From contig CAVYRS010000004.1 in NCBI GenBank assembly GCA_963770995.1, positions 663,055 through 727,054 of the forward strand: a stretch of 64,000 nucleotides of DNA. Reading direction: 5' to 3'. Positions 35,552 to 44,560 of this stretch are shown piece by piece. The first letter of the stretch is position 1; every line of letters starts with the position of its first letter. Origin of the DNA: CAVSWN01 sp963770995. GTDB taxonomy: Bacteria > Acidobacteriota > Vicinamibacteria > Vicinamibacterales > CAVVIG01. The notes beneath the pieces are model-generated. The model searched no databases. It had not been told where the DNA came from and saw only the letters and a program-made list of their open reading frames with translations. Both the position numbers and the translations under genes were made by a program.

Positions 35552-35944
35552 GCGGTTATCGCTCGGACCTCTGGTGGGCGATCGTGATTAGACTTCCCGA
35601 CTATGAGAATAACCCGGCATGGAGCCTTCGACGGTGGCCGGCATCGCACTCGGCCCCGCACCGCACTAGCGCCTGTGCGCCACTGTGCACCAAACGCCGA
35701 ATGTTCAACGTCCGATCACAACCTCTGCGCCGGAAACTGTGACGGTCTTGTCGCGGCGTGAGGACGACCTAGAGCTGTACAGTTATGTCGCCGTCGTCGC
35801 TACCGCAATTTTATTTCATCCCAAGCGTTAGGTCCTCACGTTCACGGCGTCAGAGCTGACACCGGTACTAATCTGGAAGATTTCTCCATGAGGCCGTTCG
35901 CTATGAGGAACGCGGGCCAGCCGTCACCGAGGAAGCGAAGAAGG
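35552..35944. other. Stretch without a supported gene
   Basis: Nothing convincing is seen between the PQQ-like start and the crotonase fragment. The segment has lower GC than its neighbours around 35780-35830. The minus-strand frame from 35842 continues the crotonase fragment but no longer matches the family. Confidence 0.4.
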
Positions 35945-36255
35945 TGACCGAACAGCACCAGCGCGCGCAGCGAGACATCGTGCTCGTACTGGTAGAACGT
36001 TTCCGCCAATCGGATCCGCGTCGGCGGATCGAGCCGATTCTGGATGAACGGGCAGTTGAGCCCGACGAGCACAATGTCGCCGCGACGCTCGACGGTGACC
36101 GTCACCGTCGGACCGAGCGGCACGTCCGCGAGCGTGGTCGCAGGTTGCACTGCCGCTGGCTCTTGCGCCCGACCCGCTGCCGACATCGCAAGCACTGCCG
36201 TGCTCTTGAGCCACGTCCGTCGTCCAATCGCAATGGTGTCCTCGCTCTGGTCGGC
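35945..36255 (-). pseudogene. Crotonase-family (enoyl-CoA hydratase-like) N-terminal fragment
   Basis: The minus strand reads IGRRTWLKSTAVLAMSAAG, a twin-arginine-like signal, then VTVERRGDIVLVGLNCPFIQ, NRLDPPTRIRLAETFYQYE and LRALVLFGHL. This matches the first 80 residues of crotonase-fold proteins, up to the point where G(E/D)-N-F-S-R-G should follow. The remainder is absent. It begins just after the stop of the 36258 gene with no clear ATG. A signal peptide on a crotonase is unusual but has been seen in acidobacterial genomes as far as I recall. Confidence 0.5.
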
Positions 36256-36257
36256 AA

Positions 36258-36956
36258 TCAGCGGGATGGCTGATAGCCGATCGCCCGCTCGAGCTGTTCG
36301 GTGAGCGACTGCGATTCGCCGAGAATCGCGGCGCGCTCGGTCTGGCCGACCGGGACGATCATCATGCCGTCGGGGCCGACGCGGTTCATGAAGACGAAGC
36401 CAGCGCGCGCGCCGCCGATGTCGGCGTCCGTCAGACTCGGACCGTAGAACATCAGATGTGGATTCGAGGTCGTCCGTGTGACGGCGCCGCGCTCGTCGAT
36501 GCGGTACCGAACCGGCGCGAGCATGTAGGCAATCCCGGCCCTGGACGGCGGCTTGTAGTCGCCGTTCTTGTATCGCTGCGCGACGATCTGGTCGATTTCT
36601 GCCGCCGTCTTTCCCGCGAGCCGCAGCTGAGCGTCGTCGAAGTCGACCTTCAGCAGCGATCGGGCACCTTCGGCGTCCCAGCATACCGGGAAGAGATCGC
36701 CGGCGCGGCGGCTGACGACGCACGTGAAGGCGTTCGTGCCCTGCTTCTCCAGCGTGTACCCGTTTCGTTCGAGCACCCAGACGCTGGCCTGATCGCGCAG
36801 ATGCTTGGGCGCCGCACTCAGCGCGAGCTCCACCTCGAGCGTACGCGGCAGCAGCGGATACTGCGCCGATTTCGCGAACAGGTCAGGACCGGCGTAACCA
36901 GGCGCCGACGCGAGCATGACGATGACGGCGAACCGGACGATATGGGCTGAACGCAT
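36258..36956 (-). CDS. Secreted hypothetical protein
   Basis: A 232-residue protein with signal peptide (MRSAHIVRFAVIVMLASAPGYAG, cleaved after AGYA-like). It contains HLRDQASVWVLERNGYTLEK, CVVSRRAGDLFPVCWDAEGA and LMFYGPSLTDADIGG. It has two conserved-looking cysteines that could pair. It sits 50 bp downstream of the DUF5916 gene in the same direction. I do not recognise a named family. Confidence 0.72.
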   Translation of the reverse strand: MRSAHIVRFAVIVMLASAPGYAGPDLFAKSAQYPLLPRTLEVELALSAAPKHLRDQASVWVLERNGYTLEKQGTNAFTCVVSRRAGDLFPVCWDAEGARSLLKVDFDDAQLRLAGKTAAEIDQIVAQRYKNGDYKPPSRAGIAYMLAPVRYRIDERGAVTRTTSNPHLMFYGPSLTDADIGGARAGFVFMNRVGPDGMMIVPVGQTERAAILGESQSLTEQLERAIGYQPSR

Positions 36957-37006
36957 GGACTCTCCCCTTTCAGTGCGCGAACGTGTCCCTCGCGCCTTTC
37001 GCGGGA

Positions 37007-39244
37007 TCAGAACCGCAGCAGCTTGTTGATCTTCACGACAAAGCCGCGGTTCTGCAGCGCGGTCGTGGCGGGAATCGACGTGTCGCGTCCTTCGGTATAG
37101 ACCACGAAGAGCTCGCTGCCTGGCATGTACTCCCAGCGGAAGCGGATGTTCGCCGAGAGGCTCAGCGTGCTCGAGGCGTACTGAAGGAGCGCGGTGACGA
37201 ACATGCGCGGCGTCATCGAGTAGAGCGTGCGTGCGCCGACGACGGTGTTGGTGAACGACTTCTGGGGCAGATCGATCCAGTTCAGCGAAATGTTCGGCTC
37301 GACCGCAAGGCGCGTCGTCAGGCTGGCGCGCCCGCGGAAGGCGGCGGTCTTCTTGTCGCCGTTGTAGAAGGTGCCAATTTCAATCGATCCGGATCCCGAC
37401 AGGCGATGCTGTTGGCCGGGGTTGTACGTCGCCAGGACGCTGTTGAAGTCGTAGCCGCCGACGGGGATGCGGACCCCCGTCGCGACTGCGAACGGGGCCG
37501 GCAGATACTCGAAGTTCTTCGAGTAGGTCACCGACAAGAGGTCGCTGTTCTGAAGCTCGACGCGATACGAGGCCGTCGTGGTGCGACTCTGCTGCGCGCC
37601 GCTCGTGTCGACGACATCGGTGAAACTGCCTTCGTAGAAATACTTCCGCACGAAATGGCTTTTCACCGGCCGCGGGCTGAAGCGTCCGTTCACGATGTGC
37701 TCGCGGAAATCAAGACGCCGCATGAAACCGATCTCGGGGTTGAAGTTCGGCTGCGCTTCGATGCGATCCACGGTCAGTCCGTATTTGTCGGCGGTATACG
37801 TGAACAGCGTGCGATAGCTGTAGTCGCGTCCCGACCTACCGGTGGTTTTCGTCTGCGCGACGAACCCGCTCAGATAGACGTTCTGGGAGAACGCGAAGCT
37901 CGCGTCGAGGCCATACGCCTGGTTCGAACCGACGCGGGATGCGGACGCCGATCGGCCGGTGAAGATGCCACCGATCGTGCTGCGGCGCATGATGTCGCGC
38001 CGGATGCGGAGCACGGTGAAGTTGGTGTCAACCGCGCCGGCGGCGTCATGGTCGGACTGGATGTTGAGGGCGCCGATGTTCCAGGCGCCCGCCTTGCCGC
38101 TGAGCCGTCCGCCCGCGACGATCGGCACCGCGCGCGCGCCGTTCAGGCCGATGCGGCGACTATAGAAGACGGCGGGGGCGTCGCCGCTGATCGGCGGCGG
38201 ATTCGCGCCCGGCGGCGGCGGCGCGCCGCCCGTGGTCACTGGCGTGGTCCCGAACGTGAACGTCCCTGCGCCTTCCAGGAAGAATTCTCGCTTTTCCGGG
38301 AACACCAGGTTGAAACGTGTGAGGTTGACCTGCGCCTCGTCCTCCTCGACCTGGGCGAAGTCGGTGTTGTAGGTGAGATCCGCGGTGAGCCCTTTCGTGA
38401 GGCCGTATTTCACGTCGAGGCCGGCGTCGCGTTCGAACTGGTTGTTGATCCGGGGCGTCGTGACCAGATCTGTCGACAGCCGGGAGATCGCGTACGGCTT
38501 GATCTCGAGGTTCTTGCCCGCCGGCGGCACCCGCAGGCCAGTGAGCGTCGCGGCGGCCGATAGGCGGAAGATCGCGCCCTGCCCCCAGTCGGCCCGCATC
38601 GGCGCGATGTAGGTCCATTCGTTCTTGGCGCGAATGTTCCGGCGGATGTTGATGCCCCAGGTTTGATCGGCGCCCGGCGGATAGCGCAGCGACTTGAACG
38701 GAATCGCCATCTCCGCGATCCACCCTCCGTCGAACCGTCCCGCCTTCGCCTGCCAGACCGTGTTCCAGTCGGCGTTGTACGTCCGCTCGTCGATCGTCAG
38801 CGCGTCGAAGAACGCGCTGAGCGGTGTGACGGTGAAGAGGAAGCCGTTGCGCCGATCGTGGAACGTGTCGAGCGCAACCGCGAAATTGTCGTTGTTGCGC
38901 AGGTTGGGGCTGTCGCGGCGCATCTCGTTCGCGATCATCCGCTCCGGATGCTCGTCCCAGCACCGGCACGCCAGGTACAGGTTGTCGTCGTCGAACAGCA
39001 CCCACGCCTCGGTCCGCTCGCTGACCGGCGCGCCCTGCTGCGGCTCCGCCTGAATGAACGTGGTGATGGCCTCGACCTGCGTGTAGGCTTCCTCATCCAG
39101 CCGGCCGTCGACCTTGATGGGCGCGGCGACCCGTGTCGCGCGCACCGTGACGCGACCCGCCGCGTCCTTCGCATACACCGGGTCCTGACCGTAGCAGCGA
39201 ACGGCGGCGACCACGATCAGTGCCGCGGCGGGCAGTTGACGCAT
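37007..39244 (-). CDS. CBM9-like / DUF5916 outer-membrane protein
   Basis: A 745-residue exported protein with two parts. After a signal peptide (MRQLPAAALIVVAAVRCYGQ), residues 35-230 form the carbohydrate-binding family 9-like domain (APIKVDGRLDEEAYTQVE, WVLFDDDNLYLACRCWDE, IAEMAIPFKSLRYP). The rest is DUF5916, a predicted membrane beta-barrel ending in LLRF with C-terminal aromatic Phe. VFPEKREFFLEGAGTFTFGT is a family hallmark. It is regulated divergently from a TetR gene through a 32-bp spacer holding a palindrome, so export or uptake of a TetR ligand is plausible. Confidence 0.9.
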   Translation of the reverse strand: MRQLPAAALIVVAAVRCYGQDPVYAKDAAGRVTVRATRVAAPIKVDGRLDEEAYTQVEAITTFIQAEPQQGAPVSERTEAWVLFDDDNLYLACRCWDEHPERMIANEMRRDSPNLRNNDNFAVALDTFHDRRNGFLFTVTPLSAFFDALTIDERTYNADWNTVWQAKAGRFDGGWIAEMAIPFKSLRYPPGADQTWGINIRRNIRAKNEWTYIAPMRADWGQGAIFRLSAAATLTGLRVPPAGKNLEIKPYAISRLSTDLVTTPRINNQFERDAGLDVKYGLTKGLTADLTYNTDFAQVEEDEAQVNLTRFNLVFPEKREFFLEGAGTFTFGTTPVTTGGAPPPPGANPPPISGDAPAVFYSRRIGLNGARAVPIVAGGRLSGKAGAWNIGALNIQSDHDAAGAVDTNFTVLRIRRDIMRRSTIGGIFTGRSASASRVGSNQAYGLDASFAFSQNVYLSGFVAQTKTTGRSGRDYSYRTLFTYTADKYGLTVDRIEAQPNFNPEIGFMRRLDFREHIVNGRFSPRPVKSHFVRKYFYEGSFTDVVDTSGAQQSRTTTASYRVELQNSDLLSVTYSKNFEYLPAPFAVATGVRIPVGGYDFNSVLATYNPGQQHRLSGSGSIEIGTFYNGDKKTAAFRGRASLTTRLAVEPNISLNWIDLPQKSFTNTVVGARTLYSMTPRMFVTALLQYASSTLSLSANIRFRWEYMPGSELFVVYTEGRDTSIPATTALQNRGFVVKINKLLRF

Positions 39245-39250
39245 GTTGAT

Positions 39251-39270
39251 AATATGATGTATATCATATT
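39251..39270. promoter_or_regulatory. TetR operator, 20-bp palindrome
   Basis: AATATGAT-GTAT-ATCATATT is a perfect eight-base dyad in the only 32 bp between the divergent DUF5916 and TetR genes. It is strikingly AT-rich against the GC-rich surroundings. Both promoters must overlap it, so a bound repressor would block both genes. Confidence 0.75.
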
Positions 39271-39276
39271 GTCAAG

Positions 39277-39855
39277 ATGCCGTGGGCAGAGAATCACAAG
39301 TCCGAGACACGGGAGCGGATCCTCGACGCCGCCGCCGCGGCCTTCCGTGCGGAAGGCGTCGACGGGATCGCGGTCGGCGACGTCATGTCGCGTGCGGGCC
39401 TGACGCATGGCGGCTTCTACGCACACTTCGCGTCGAAGGAACAGCTGGTGGCGGAGGCCCTGCGCCATGCCAGCCGCCAGACCACGCGGAAGTTCGATCG
39501 GACGGCGGAGGCAGCCGGCGCCGACGCGCTGCGGGCGGTCATCGACAGCTATCTGGATGCCGCCCACGTCGCGCATCCTGAGCGTGGGTGCGTCGTGGCG
39601 GCGCTCGGACCTGAAGCCGCGCGCGGGCCGCGCGCCGTGAAAGTTTCGCTCGGTCAAAGCATTCGCGCGCGTCTCGACCGGCTGCGGCGGCTGTTGCCCG
39701 CGTCGCTGCCCACGCGCGCGCGCGACAAGCAGGCGGCCGGCGTATTCGCCTGCATGGTCGGAGGCGTAATCCTCGCCCGTGGGCTCCAGCGCGAAGAGTC
39801 CGAGCAGCTGCTCGCCGACTGCCGCGCGTTCCTTGACGACGCGCTAGCCGAGTAA
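39277..39855 (+). CDS. TetR/AcrR-family regulator
   Basis: A 192-residue repressor. The N-terminal HTH is ETRERILDAAAAAFRAEGVD, followed by VGDVMSRAGLTHGGFYAHFA (recognition helix G-x-F-Y-x-H-F). The C-terminal ligand domain contains AHPERGCVVAALGPEAARG, a block of the TetR_C subgroup with a conserved GC. It probably represses itself and the divergent DUF5916 gene through the palindrome at 39251-39270. Intact. Confidence 0.92.
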   Translation: MPWAENHKSETRERILDAAAAAFRAEGVDGIAVGDVMSRAGLTHGGFYAHFASKEQLVAEALRHASRQTTRKFDRTAEAAGADALRAVIDSYLDAAHVAHPERGCVVAALGPEAARGPRAVKVSLGQSIRARLDRLRRLLPASLPTRARDKQAAGVFACMVGGVILARGLQREESEQLLADCRAFLDDALAE

Positions 39856-40352
39856 ACGTCGCGTCGGCTCGAACAGCCTCTCGCTGCAACACACGCCGCG
39901 CTGGCGTGACGTTCTTACCGCTGCTGCGCCTGCGCTTTCCGCGTATTGACCGGATCGACATAGCGGTGTCGTTGAAGCCTTGGGGTAACTTCGAGGGTAA
40001 CCCTTTGAACGGCAAAGTGAACGCAGTAACCGACCCACAATCGACGAACGAGCGAAATGTTGACGAATTTAGAGAGTGGCGTGTTTGAAGCGTCGAGCGC
40101 TCGGTTCGAGAGTCGCAATTCCCGACGAAAAACCGAGTGACCTCGCGGACTGAACTCCGCTGATTTCCTTGGATTTTCGAAGAATTCACTCTCCCTAATG
40201 ACAGCCTAACGACTGAGAACGGCCCCTACTCCCCTTCCGCTCCATGTGCACCTTCGCGCATCCGACCTTGCAGATCTTAGGTATCAGTCGCTCCATACGG
40301 ATTGTGCTGGGCTGAGTCATCCTGCGCTCCTTCATGATGTCTGGCCAATGAG
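39856..40352. other. Intergenic stretch, no gene supported
   Basis: About 500 bp between convergent genes. The sequence becomes less GC-rich near 40000-40200. No frame has protein-like composition and no clear repeat or hairpin was recognised. Confidence 0.45.
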
Positions 40353-41210
40353 CTATCGTGCAAGGAATTCGAGCGCCTTCGGCACGAAGTCCGCGTGGAA
40401 CTGGAACACGCCGCCGTGTCCCGCATCCGGGTAAATGATCAGGTCGCTGTTCGGAAGACGCCGGGCCAAATCGTGCGAGTTCTTGGTTGGCACCATGCGA
40501 TCGCTCTCGCCGTTCGCGACGAGCACGGGTTGGCGAACCGTTGACAGATCCGCTGGTAGCTTGGATCCCCAGCGACGCAAGGCCTTCAATTGTGCCTGCA
40601 GCGCGCTGATGGTGATGTCCTTATCACGGTTCTGAGAGCGCTCCTTCAATCGCGTCAGAAAGTCTTTGCCGGCGCGGATCCCGGCGGGCGTCCGCGTGAA
40701 GAACAGAAACTGCTTCGGGTCTTGAGCCGTCAGAAAGCCCCGGGCCATGTCGAGGTACGTGACGCGGGCCACCTTGCTGATGCCTTCGCCCCCGGCCGGA
40801 CCGGTCCCCGCGAGGATCATCTTCCGTACGAGGTGCGGCTCCATCAGCACGATCTCCTGCGCGATCATCCCGCCCATCGAAAACCCGAAGAGGTCCACCT
40901 GCTCGAATCCCATCGCCTTGATGAACGTGATGGCATCCTTGGCCATCTCCTCAATCGAGGTAGCCGGTGAGCCACTGGACGCGCCGATGCCGCGATTGTC
41001 GAACGCGACCACGCGACGCTTCGTCGCAAACCCATCAACAACGCGGGGATCCCAGTTGTCCAGGACGGCGGCCAGGTGGACCAGGAACACCACCGGGGTG
41101 CCGGGATGGTTCGTCCCGAGCGTCCGATACGCGAACTCCACGCCGCATGCGGCGATCGTCCGCGTGGGCACGTTATTCCAATTGACCGTCAGGTTCTGCG
41201 ATGGACTCAT
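40353..41210 (-). CDS. Alpha/beta-fold hydrolase
   Basis: A 285-residue cytoplasmic hydrolase. The start MSPSQNLTVNWNNVP has GGGAGAG upstream. It has PVVFLVHLAAVLDNWDPRVV (the usual HG oxyanion is HL here), VVAFDNRGIGASSG, nucleophile elbow GFSMGGMIAQE, acid in VLVANGESDRMVP and His in DAGHGGVFQF. Related enzymes are esterases or haloperoxidase-like hydrolases. It is the last gene of a three-gene operon with an alcohol dehydrogenase and an SDR, headed by a divergent TetR. Confidence 0.9.
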   Translation of the reverse strand: MSPSQNLTVNWNNVPTRTIAACGVEFAYRTLGTNHPGTPVVFLVHLAAVLDNWDPRVVDGFATKRRVVAFDNRGIGASSGSPATSIEEMAKDAITFIKAMGFEQVDLFGFSMGGMIAQEIVLMEPHLVRKMILAGTGPAGGEGISKVARVTYLDMARGFLTAQDPKQFLFFTRTPAGIRAGKDFLTRLKERSQNRDKDITISALQAQLKALRRWGSKLPADLSTVRQPVLVANGESDRMVPTKNSHDLARRLPNSDLIIYPDAGHGGVFQFHADFVPKALEFLAR

Positions 41211-41229
41211 GTTGCTCTCCCGTCGCGTT

Positions 41230-42231
41230 TCACTTGAGTGATACGACGACCTTGCCTTTTGCGCGTCCTGCTTCGACATAGGCCATGGCCTCCCTGGTCG
41301 ATGCGAAGGGGAAGACCCGATCCACGACGGGACGGATGAATCCAGCATCGATGAGTCGGGTGATCTCGCGCAACTGGCTCCCGTTGGCCTTCATGAAAAG
41401 GAACGAGAAGTCGACGCCGCGCCCACTCGCCTTTCGCCTGATTCCGGAACTCAGCACCCGCATGACCTGCTTCACGAACCAGGGCGCGTTGATCTCCTTG
41501 GCGAATTCGGGATCAGGCGGTCCGGAGATGGAGATGAGCTTCCCACCGCCCTTGAGGACGCGCAGGGACTTTTCGAGCGTCTTGCCATCCTGGCTGTTCA
41601 GGACGACGTCGTACTCGCGCAAGACATCCTCGAAGTCCTGTGTCTTGTAGTCGATGACGACGTCCGCGCCCAGACTCTTCACGAGCGCGACATTGGCCGT
41701 GCTCGTCGTCGTGGCAACCTTTGCATCCAGATGCTTGGCCAACTGGACGGCAACAGTGCCTACGCCGCCGGAGCCGGCCTGAATGAAGACCTTCTGCCCC
41801 TTCTTCAGATTGGCCCTCTCGACAAGTGCCTGCCACGCCGTCAAAGCCACCAGAGGAATGGAAGCGGCTTCTTCCATCGTGAGGCCCTTGGGCTTGAGCG
41901 CCAGAGAAGCCTCCCTGACGGGGACAAACTCAGCGAACGTACCGATGCGAGAGTCATCCGGCCGCGCATAGACCTCATCGCCAGGCTTGAACTGCCGCAC
42001 GCGCGGGCCGACCTTGACGACCACCCCTGCGACGTCGTGGCCCAGGATGAGGGGCAGGCGATAAGGGAGGATGAGCTTGAACTCTCCGTCCCGGATCTTG
42101 GAGTCCAGCAGGTTCACGCCGGCGGCATGGACCTCGACCAAAACCTCGTCATCGCGCAGTTCCGGCGCCGGCACGTCTGCCAACCGCAACGCGCGCTTTT
42201 TTCCATAGCGATCGACGACGAATGCTTTCAT
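41230..42231 (-). CDS. NADP-dependent quinone-oxidoreductase-like MDR protein
   Basis: A 333-residue medium-chain reductase without catalytic zinc. It opens MKAFVVDRYGKKRALRLADV, then GVNLLDSKIRDGEF, LILGHDVAGVVVKVGP and the NADPH-binding IQAGSGGVGTVAVQLAKHL. The C-terminal block VDRVFPFASTREAMAYVEAG and GKVVVSL are standard. It would reduce quinones or enones. Its start overlaps the SDR stop by four bases (ATGA), and it is 19 bp before the hydrolase gene. Confidence 0.93.
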   Translation of the reverse strand: MKAFVVDRYGKKRALRLADVPAPELRDDEVLVEVHAAGVNLLDSKIRDGEFKLILPYRLPLILGHDVAGVVVKVGPRVRQFKPGDEVYARPDDSRIGTFAEFVPVREASLALKPKGLTMEEAASIPLVALTAWQALVERANLKKGQKVFIQAGSGGVGTVAVQLAKHLDAKVATTTSTANVALVKSLGADVVIDYKTQDFEDVLREYDVVLNSQDGKTLEKSLRVLKGGGKLISISGPPDPEFAKEINAPWFVKQVMRVLSSGIRRKASGRGVDFSFLFMKANGSQLREITRLIDAGFIRPVVDRVFPFASTREAMAYVEAGRAKGKVVVSLK

Positions 42232-43097
42232 GATGTTTTCACGACCAGCATCGCGTCGAGCCGGAGATCTCTGCGAATCCCAGCATCCACCAGACCAGCA
42301 GGCGCAAATCTGCGAAGCAATCGCAGGCGGCTCGCGAGGCCACCGGCTGTGTATCGGAGTTTCGGGCGAGCGGCGCTGGCAGCTCTCAGGACGACGTCAG
42401 CCACGACGCCCGGCTGTTCCGCAGTTGTCATCACTTCCTTCACGCGTTGATTCACGGCGGCACGAACCTCGCGATACTCATCGAGCTTGGCGTCGGGTTC
42501 CAGGAAGTTCGCGTCGAACGTCGTCTTCGTGTATGCGGGCTCGATGACTGAGACCCGGATGCCCCTCGTGCGAAGCTCGTGGTCGAGCGACTCGGAATAG
42601 CCTTCGATCGCGTGCTTCGTCGCGGCATACAGTGCGCCGTACGGCATTGGCAGGAAACCAAGCACAGAGCCGATGTTGATGATGCGACCACCGCCTTGCT
42701 TTCGCATGTAGGGCACGACGGCGCGCGTCATGCGGACGACCCCAAAGAAGTTGGTGTCGAAAATCGATCGGGCCTGATCGATCGAGCTCTCTTCCGCTCC
42801 GGCGGGAGCGACACCAAAGCCGGCGTTGTTCACGAGCAGGTCGATGCGACCTTCCAATCGCAACAACTCGTTCACGGCCGCCTCGACGGACTCATCGCTG
42901 GTCACGTCGAGGGGCAGCATCGCGAACGCTTGCTGGCCCGTTTGCGCTCCGCGCCTGCTGGTGCCATAGACCGTGTAGCCGGCCCTGGCGAGGCGCTCGG
43001 CCGTTGCTTTGCCGATGCCTGACGAGGCGCCCGTCACGAGTGCGATTGTTCTTTTCGAGCTTAGCCATGTGTTCCACCTGAAGACGCGGGACGGCAC
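42228..43097 (-). CDS. SDR-family oxidoreductase
   Basis: A short-chain dehydrogenase with KRTIALVTGASSGIGKATAE, NNAGFGVAPAG, NIGSVLGFLPMPYGALYAAT (catalytic Ser, Tyr and Lys as Y-x-x-x-K) and IRVSVIEPAYTKTTF. The start is uncertain. The ATG at 43097 adds an odd leader (MPSRVFRW), whereas an ATG nearer the domain is out of frame by one base (ATGGCTAAGCTCGAAAAG); deleting one A there would give a normal MASSKRT start. First gene of the operon controlled from 43113-43171. Confidence 0.88.
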   Translation of the reverse strand: MPSRVFRWNTWLSSKRTIALVTGASSGIGKATAERLARAGYTVYGTSRRGAQTGQQAFAMLPLDVTSDESVEAAVNELLRLEGRIDLLVNNAGFGVAPAGAEESSIDQARSIFDTNFFGVVRMTRAVVPYMRKQGGGRIINIGSVLGFLPMPYGALYAATKHAIEGYSESLDHELRTRGIRVSVIEPAYTKTTFDANFLEPDAKLDEYREVRAAVNQRVKEVMTTAEQPGVVADVVLRAASAARPKLRYTAGGLASRLRLLRRFAPAGLVDAGIRRDLRLDAMLVVKTS

Positions 43098-43112
43098 GTA
43101 CGTAAGGCGAGA

Positions 43113-43171
43113 ACAGACCGTTCTGTCTATTCATATCCGTTGACAATAGACAGATCTGTCTGTATTGTCAA
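43113..43171. promoter_or_regulatory. Overlapping divergent promoters with TetR operator in the spacer
   Basis: Plus strand: TTGACA (43140-43145), 17-base spacer, TATTGT (43163-43168). Minus strand: TTGACA (43171-43166), 17-base spacer, TATTGT (43148-43143). The two promoters use the same 30 bp. The centre GACAGATCTGTC (43149-43160) is a perfect dyad lying in both spacers. A second, related dyad ACAGACCGTTCTGT (43113-43126) lies within the leader of the SDR operon. This is a strong operator for the TetR gene that follows. Confidence 0.85.
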
Positions 43172-43174
43172 GAC

Positions 43175-43753
43175 GTGCCGCAGAAAGCCAGGAAACGGGC
43201 AAAAAGCTCCAAGATCGGTGTCCGCGATCGCCTCCTCGACGCCGCCGATCGCTTGTTTTACCAAGAGGGCGTTCGGGCCGTGGGCATCGACCGCGTCCTG
43301 GCGGAAGCGGAGGCGGCAAAGGCGTCGCTGTATCAGCACTTCGGCTGCAAGGACCAGCTCGTGGCGTCGTACCTCGAGCGACGAACCGCGTATGCCCGCG
43401 CCCACATCGAGGCGTACCTGGCCCAGACGCCACCGTCACAGCGCGCGCTCAAGTTTTTCGACTGGGTGGTGGAGTGGGCGGAGTCGAAGGACTTCCGCGG
43501 TTGCCCGCTGCAGCATACGGTCACCGAGCTCACCGATGCCGCGCACCCGGCGCGCGCCATCGCTCACGGTCAGCGTGAGTGGTTCAGCGACCGTTTCCTC
43601 GAGTGGACGACGTCGGCCGGGGTGAACGATGCGAAGGCGACAGCGCGCGCCTTGCTCGTGCTGTTCGACGGCGCCGTCGCGGGCTCGGAGGTTGACGGGC
43701 CGCAGCGGGCGCGCGACGCGCGATGGATGGCCAAGAAGTTGTTGGCCGGCTGA
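43175..43753 (+). CDS. TetR/AcrR-family regulator
   Basis: A 192-residue repressor starting with GTG at 43175. The start is only seven bases past the plus-strand -10 element, so the mRNA may be leaderless; no Shine-Dalgarno is seen. The HTH reads VRDRLLDAADRLFYQEGVRA, then VDRVLAEAEAAKASLYQHFG-type recognition helix (S-L-Y-Q-H-F). The C-terminal domain has DFRGCPLQHTVTELTDAAHP, the YxxF-type subgroup with a conserved GC. It likely controls itself and the SDR-MDR-hydrolase operon. Confidence 0.92.
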   Translation: MPQKARKRAKSSKIGVRDRLLDAADRLFYQEGVRAVGIDRVLAEAEAAKASLYQHFGCKDQLVASYLERRTAYARAHIEAYLAQTPPSQRALKFFDWVVEWAESKDFRGCPLQHTVTELTDAAHPARAIAHGQREWFSDRFLEWTTSAGVNDAKATARALLVLFDGAVAGSEVDGPQRARDARWMAKKLLAG

Positions 43754-44009
43754 ACGCGCTGCGCTCTTTGCGCTTCCTACACGCTGTCACACAGAGATGC
43801 GGCAATACGCCGTCTCAGTTGCGCGACCGCTTGAACATTATGATGTCCACGCAGGGGCCCTTGAAGAGCCCCGGTCGGTTTTGCCGCCACGTCCGACGAC
43901 CGCGCCGCGCGGTACTCAGTTGCTACGGCGACACCTCGCGAGTGGAGCGCTGGTGCGCGTGCTGGAAGATTGGTGTCCGCCACGTCCTGACAACGTGGGC
44001 CGTACAAAC

Positions 44010-44031
44010 AAAAGGCCCTGTTTTCAGGGCC
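44010..44031 (-). terminator. Rho-independent terminator behind the tRNA-Pro remnant
   Basis: On the minus strand GGCCCTG-AAAA-CAGGGCC is followed by TTTTGTTT, a standard intrinsic terminator. It lies about 30 bp past the CCA end of the tRNA-Pro half at 44060, as expected for a native tRNA transcription unit. Confidence 0.8.
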
Positions 44032-44058
44032 ATTTGCAGCTTGTTCTCGGGGATTTGA

Positions 44059-44094
<36 letters not shown>

Positions 44095-44113
<19 letters not shown>

Positions 44114-44215
44114 TCCGTGAGTGTTTGTTAGGAATTCAGCCGATCCGCCGTGATCTTGGTAACTGGGGCGGCAACTGAAACGTCCTCGCCTGGTGACGAT
44201 CTCCTTCCAGGCTTC
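44095..44215. repeat. 121-bp tRNA-Pro-linked direct repeat, copy 2
   Basis: Same sequence and orientation as 11019-11139, about five substitutions apart. The first 19 bases (CGGTCCCGAACCGAGCGCT) are also part of the tRNA-Pro half. The distance between copies is 33,076 bp. The minus strand reads AWKEIVTRRGRFSCRPSYQ; compared with copy 1 the changes are V/I, N/D and A/G. Confidence 0.82.
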
Positions 44216-44292
44216 GTCAAATCACGCATCGATCGGTACCGTCGCCACGGGTCAAAGCCCGAGGTGAGAGTGCGTGCTCGCGCCGAGACGAA

Positions 44293-44560
44293 TCACTCGC
44301 GATTTTCAATGATCAAATGCGCCCGCGTCCTCCGGCCGCGGCGCAACGGTGCAACACGAGTCGTGGATCGCAGGCGTCGCCCGCTCGACAGAATGCCGCC
44401 AGCGTGCCGCAGGACATCGAGTCGCTCAGCCAACGAGTCTGCGGCGGCGATCATCCGCGCCATCGGGCGGCCGTGCGCGGTGATCACGATCGTTCCGCCG
44501 CCCTCGACTTCGCGCACGCACTCGCTTCTCGATCTCGCTCTTCTTGCGGCGGGACCCGAT
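44293..44560 (-). pseudogene. Phd/YefM-type antitoxin, frame-shifted
   Basis: Antitoxin of a type II system. The conserved core VREVEGGGTIVITAHGRPMA and RMIAAADSLAERLDVLRHAG are read in one frame, ending RAHLIIENRE at 44293, while the N-terminal helix (KKSEIEKRVR) is in the next frame. No toxin gene lies downstream; that position is taken by the 121-bp repeat. It is the remnant of a module cut by integration. Confidence 0.65.

Noticed and set aside
36983..38563. A 526-codon plus-strand open frame
   Set aside because: Antisense to the DUF5916 gene; Arg/Ala/Val-rich without domain features, typical of GC-rich antisense frames.
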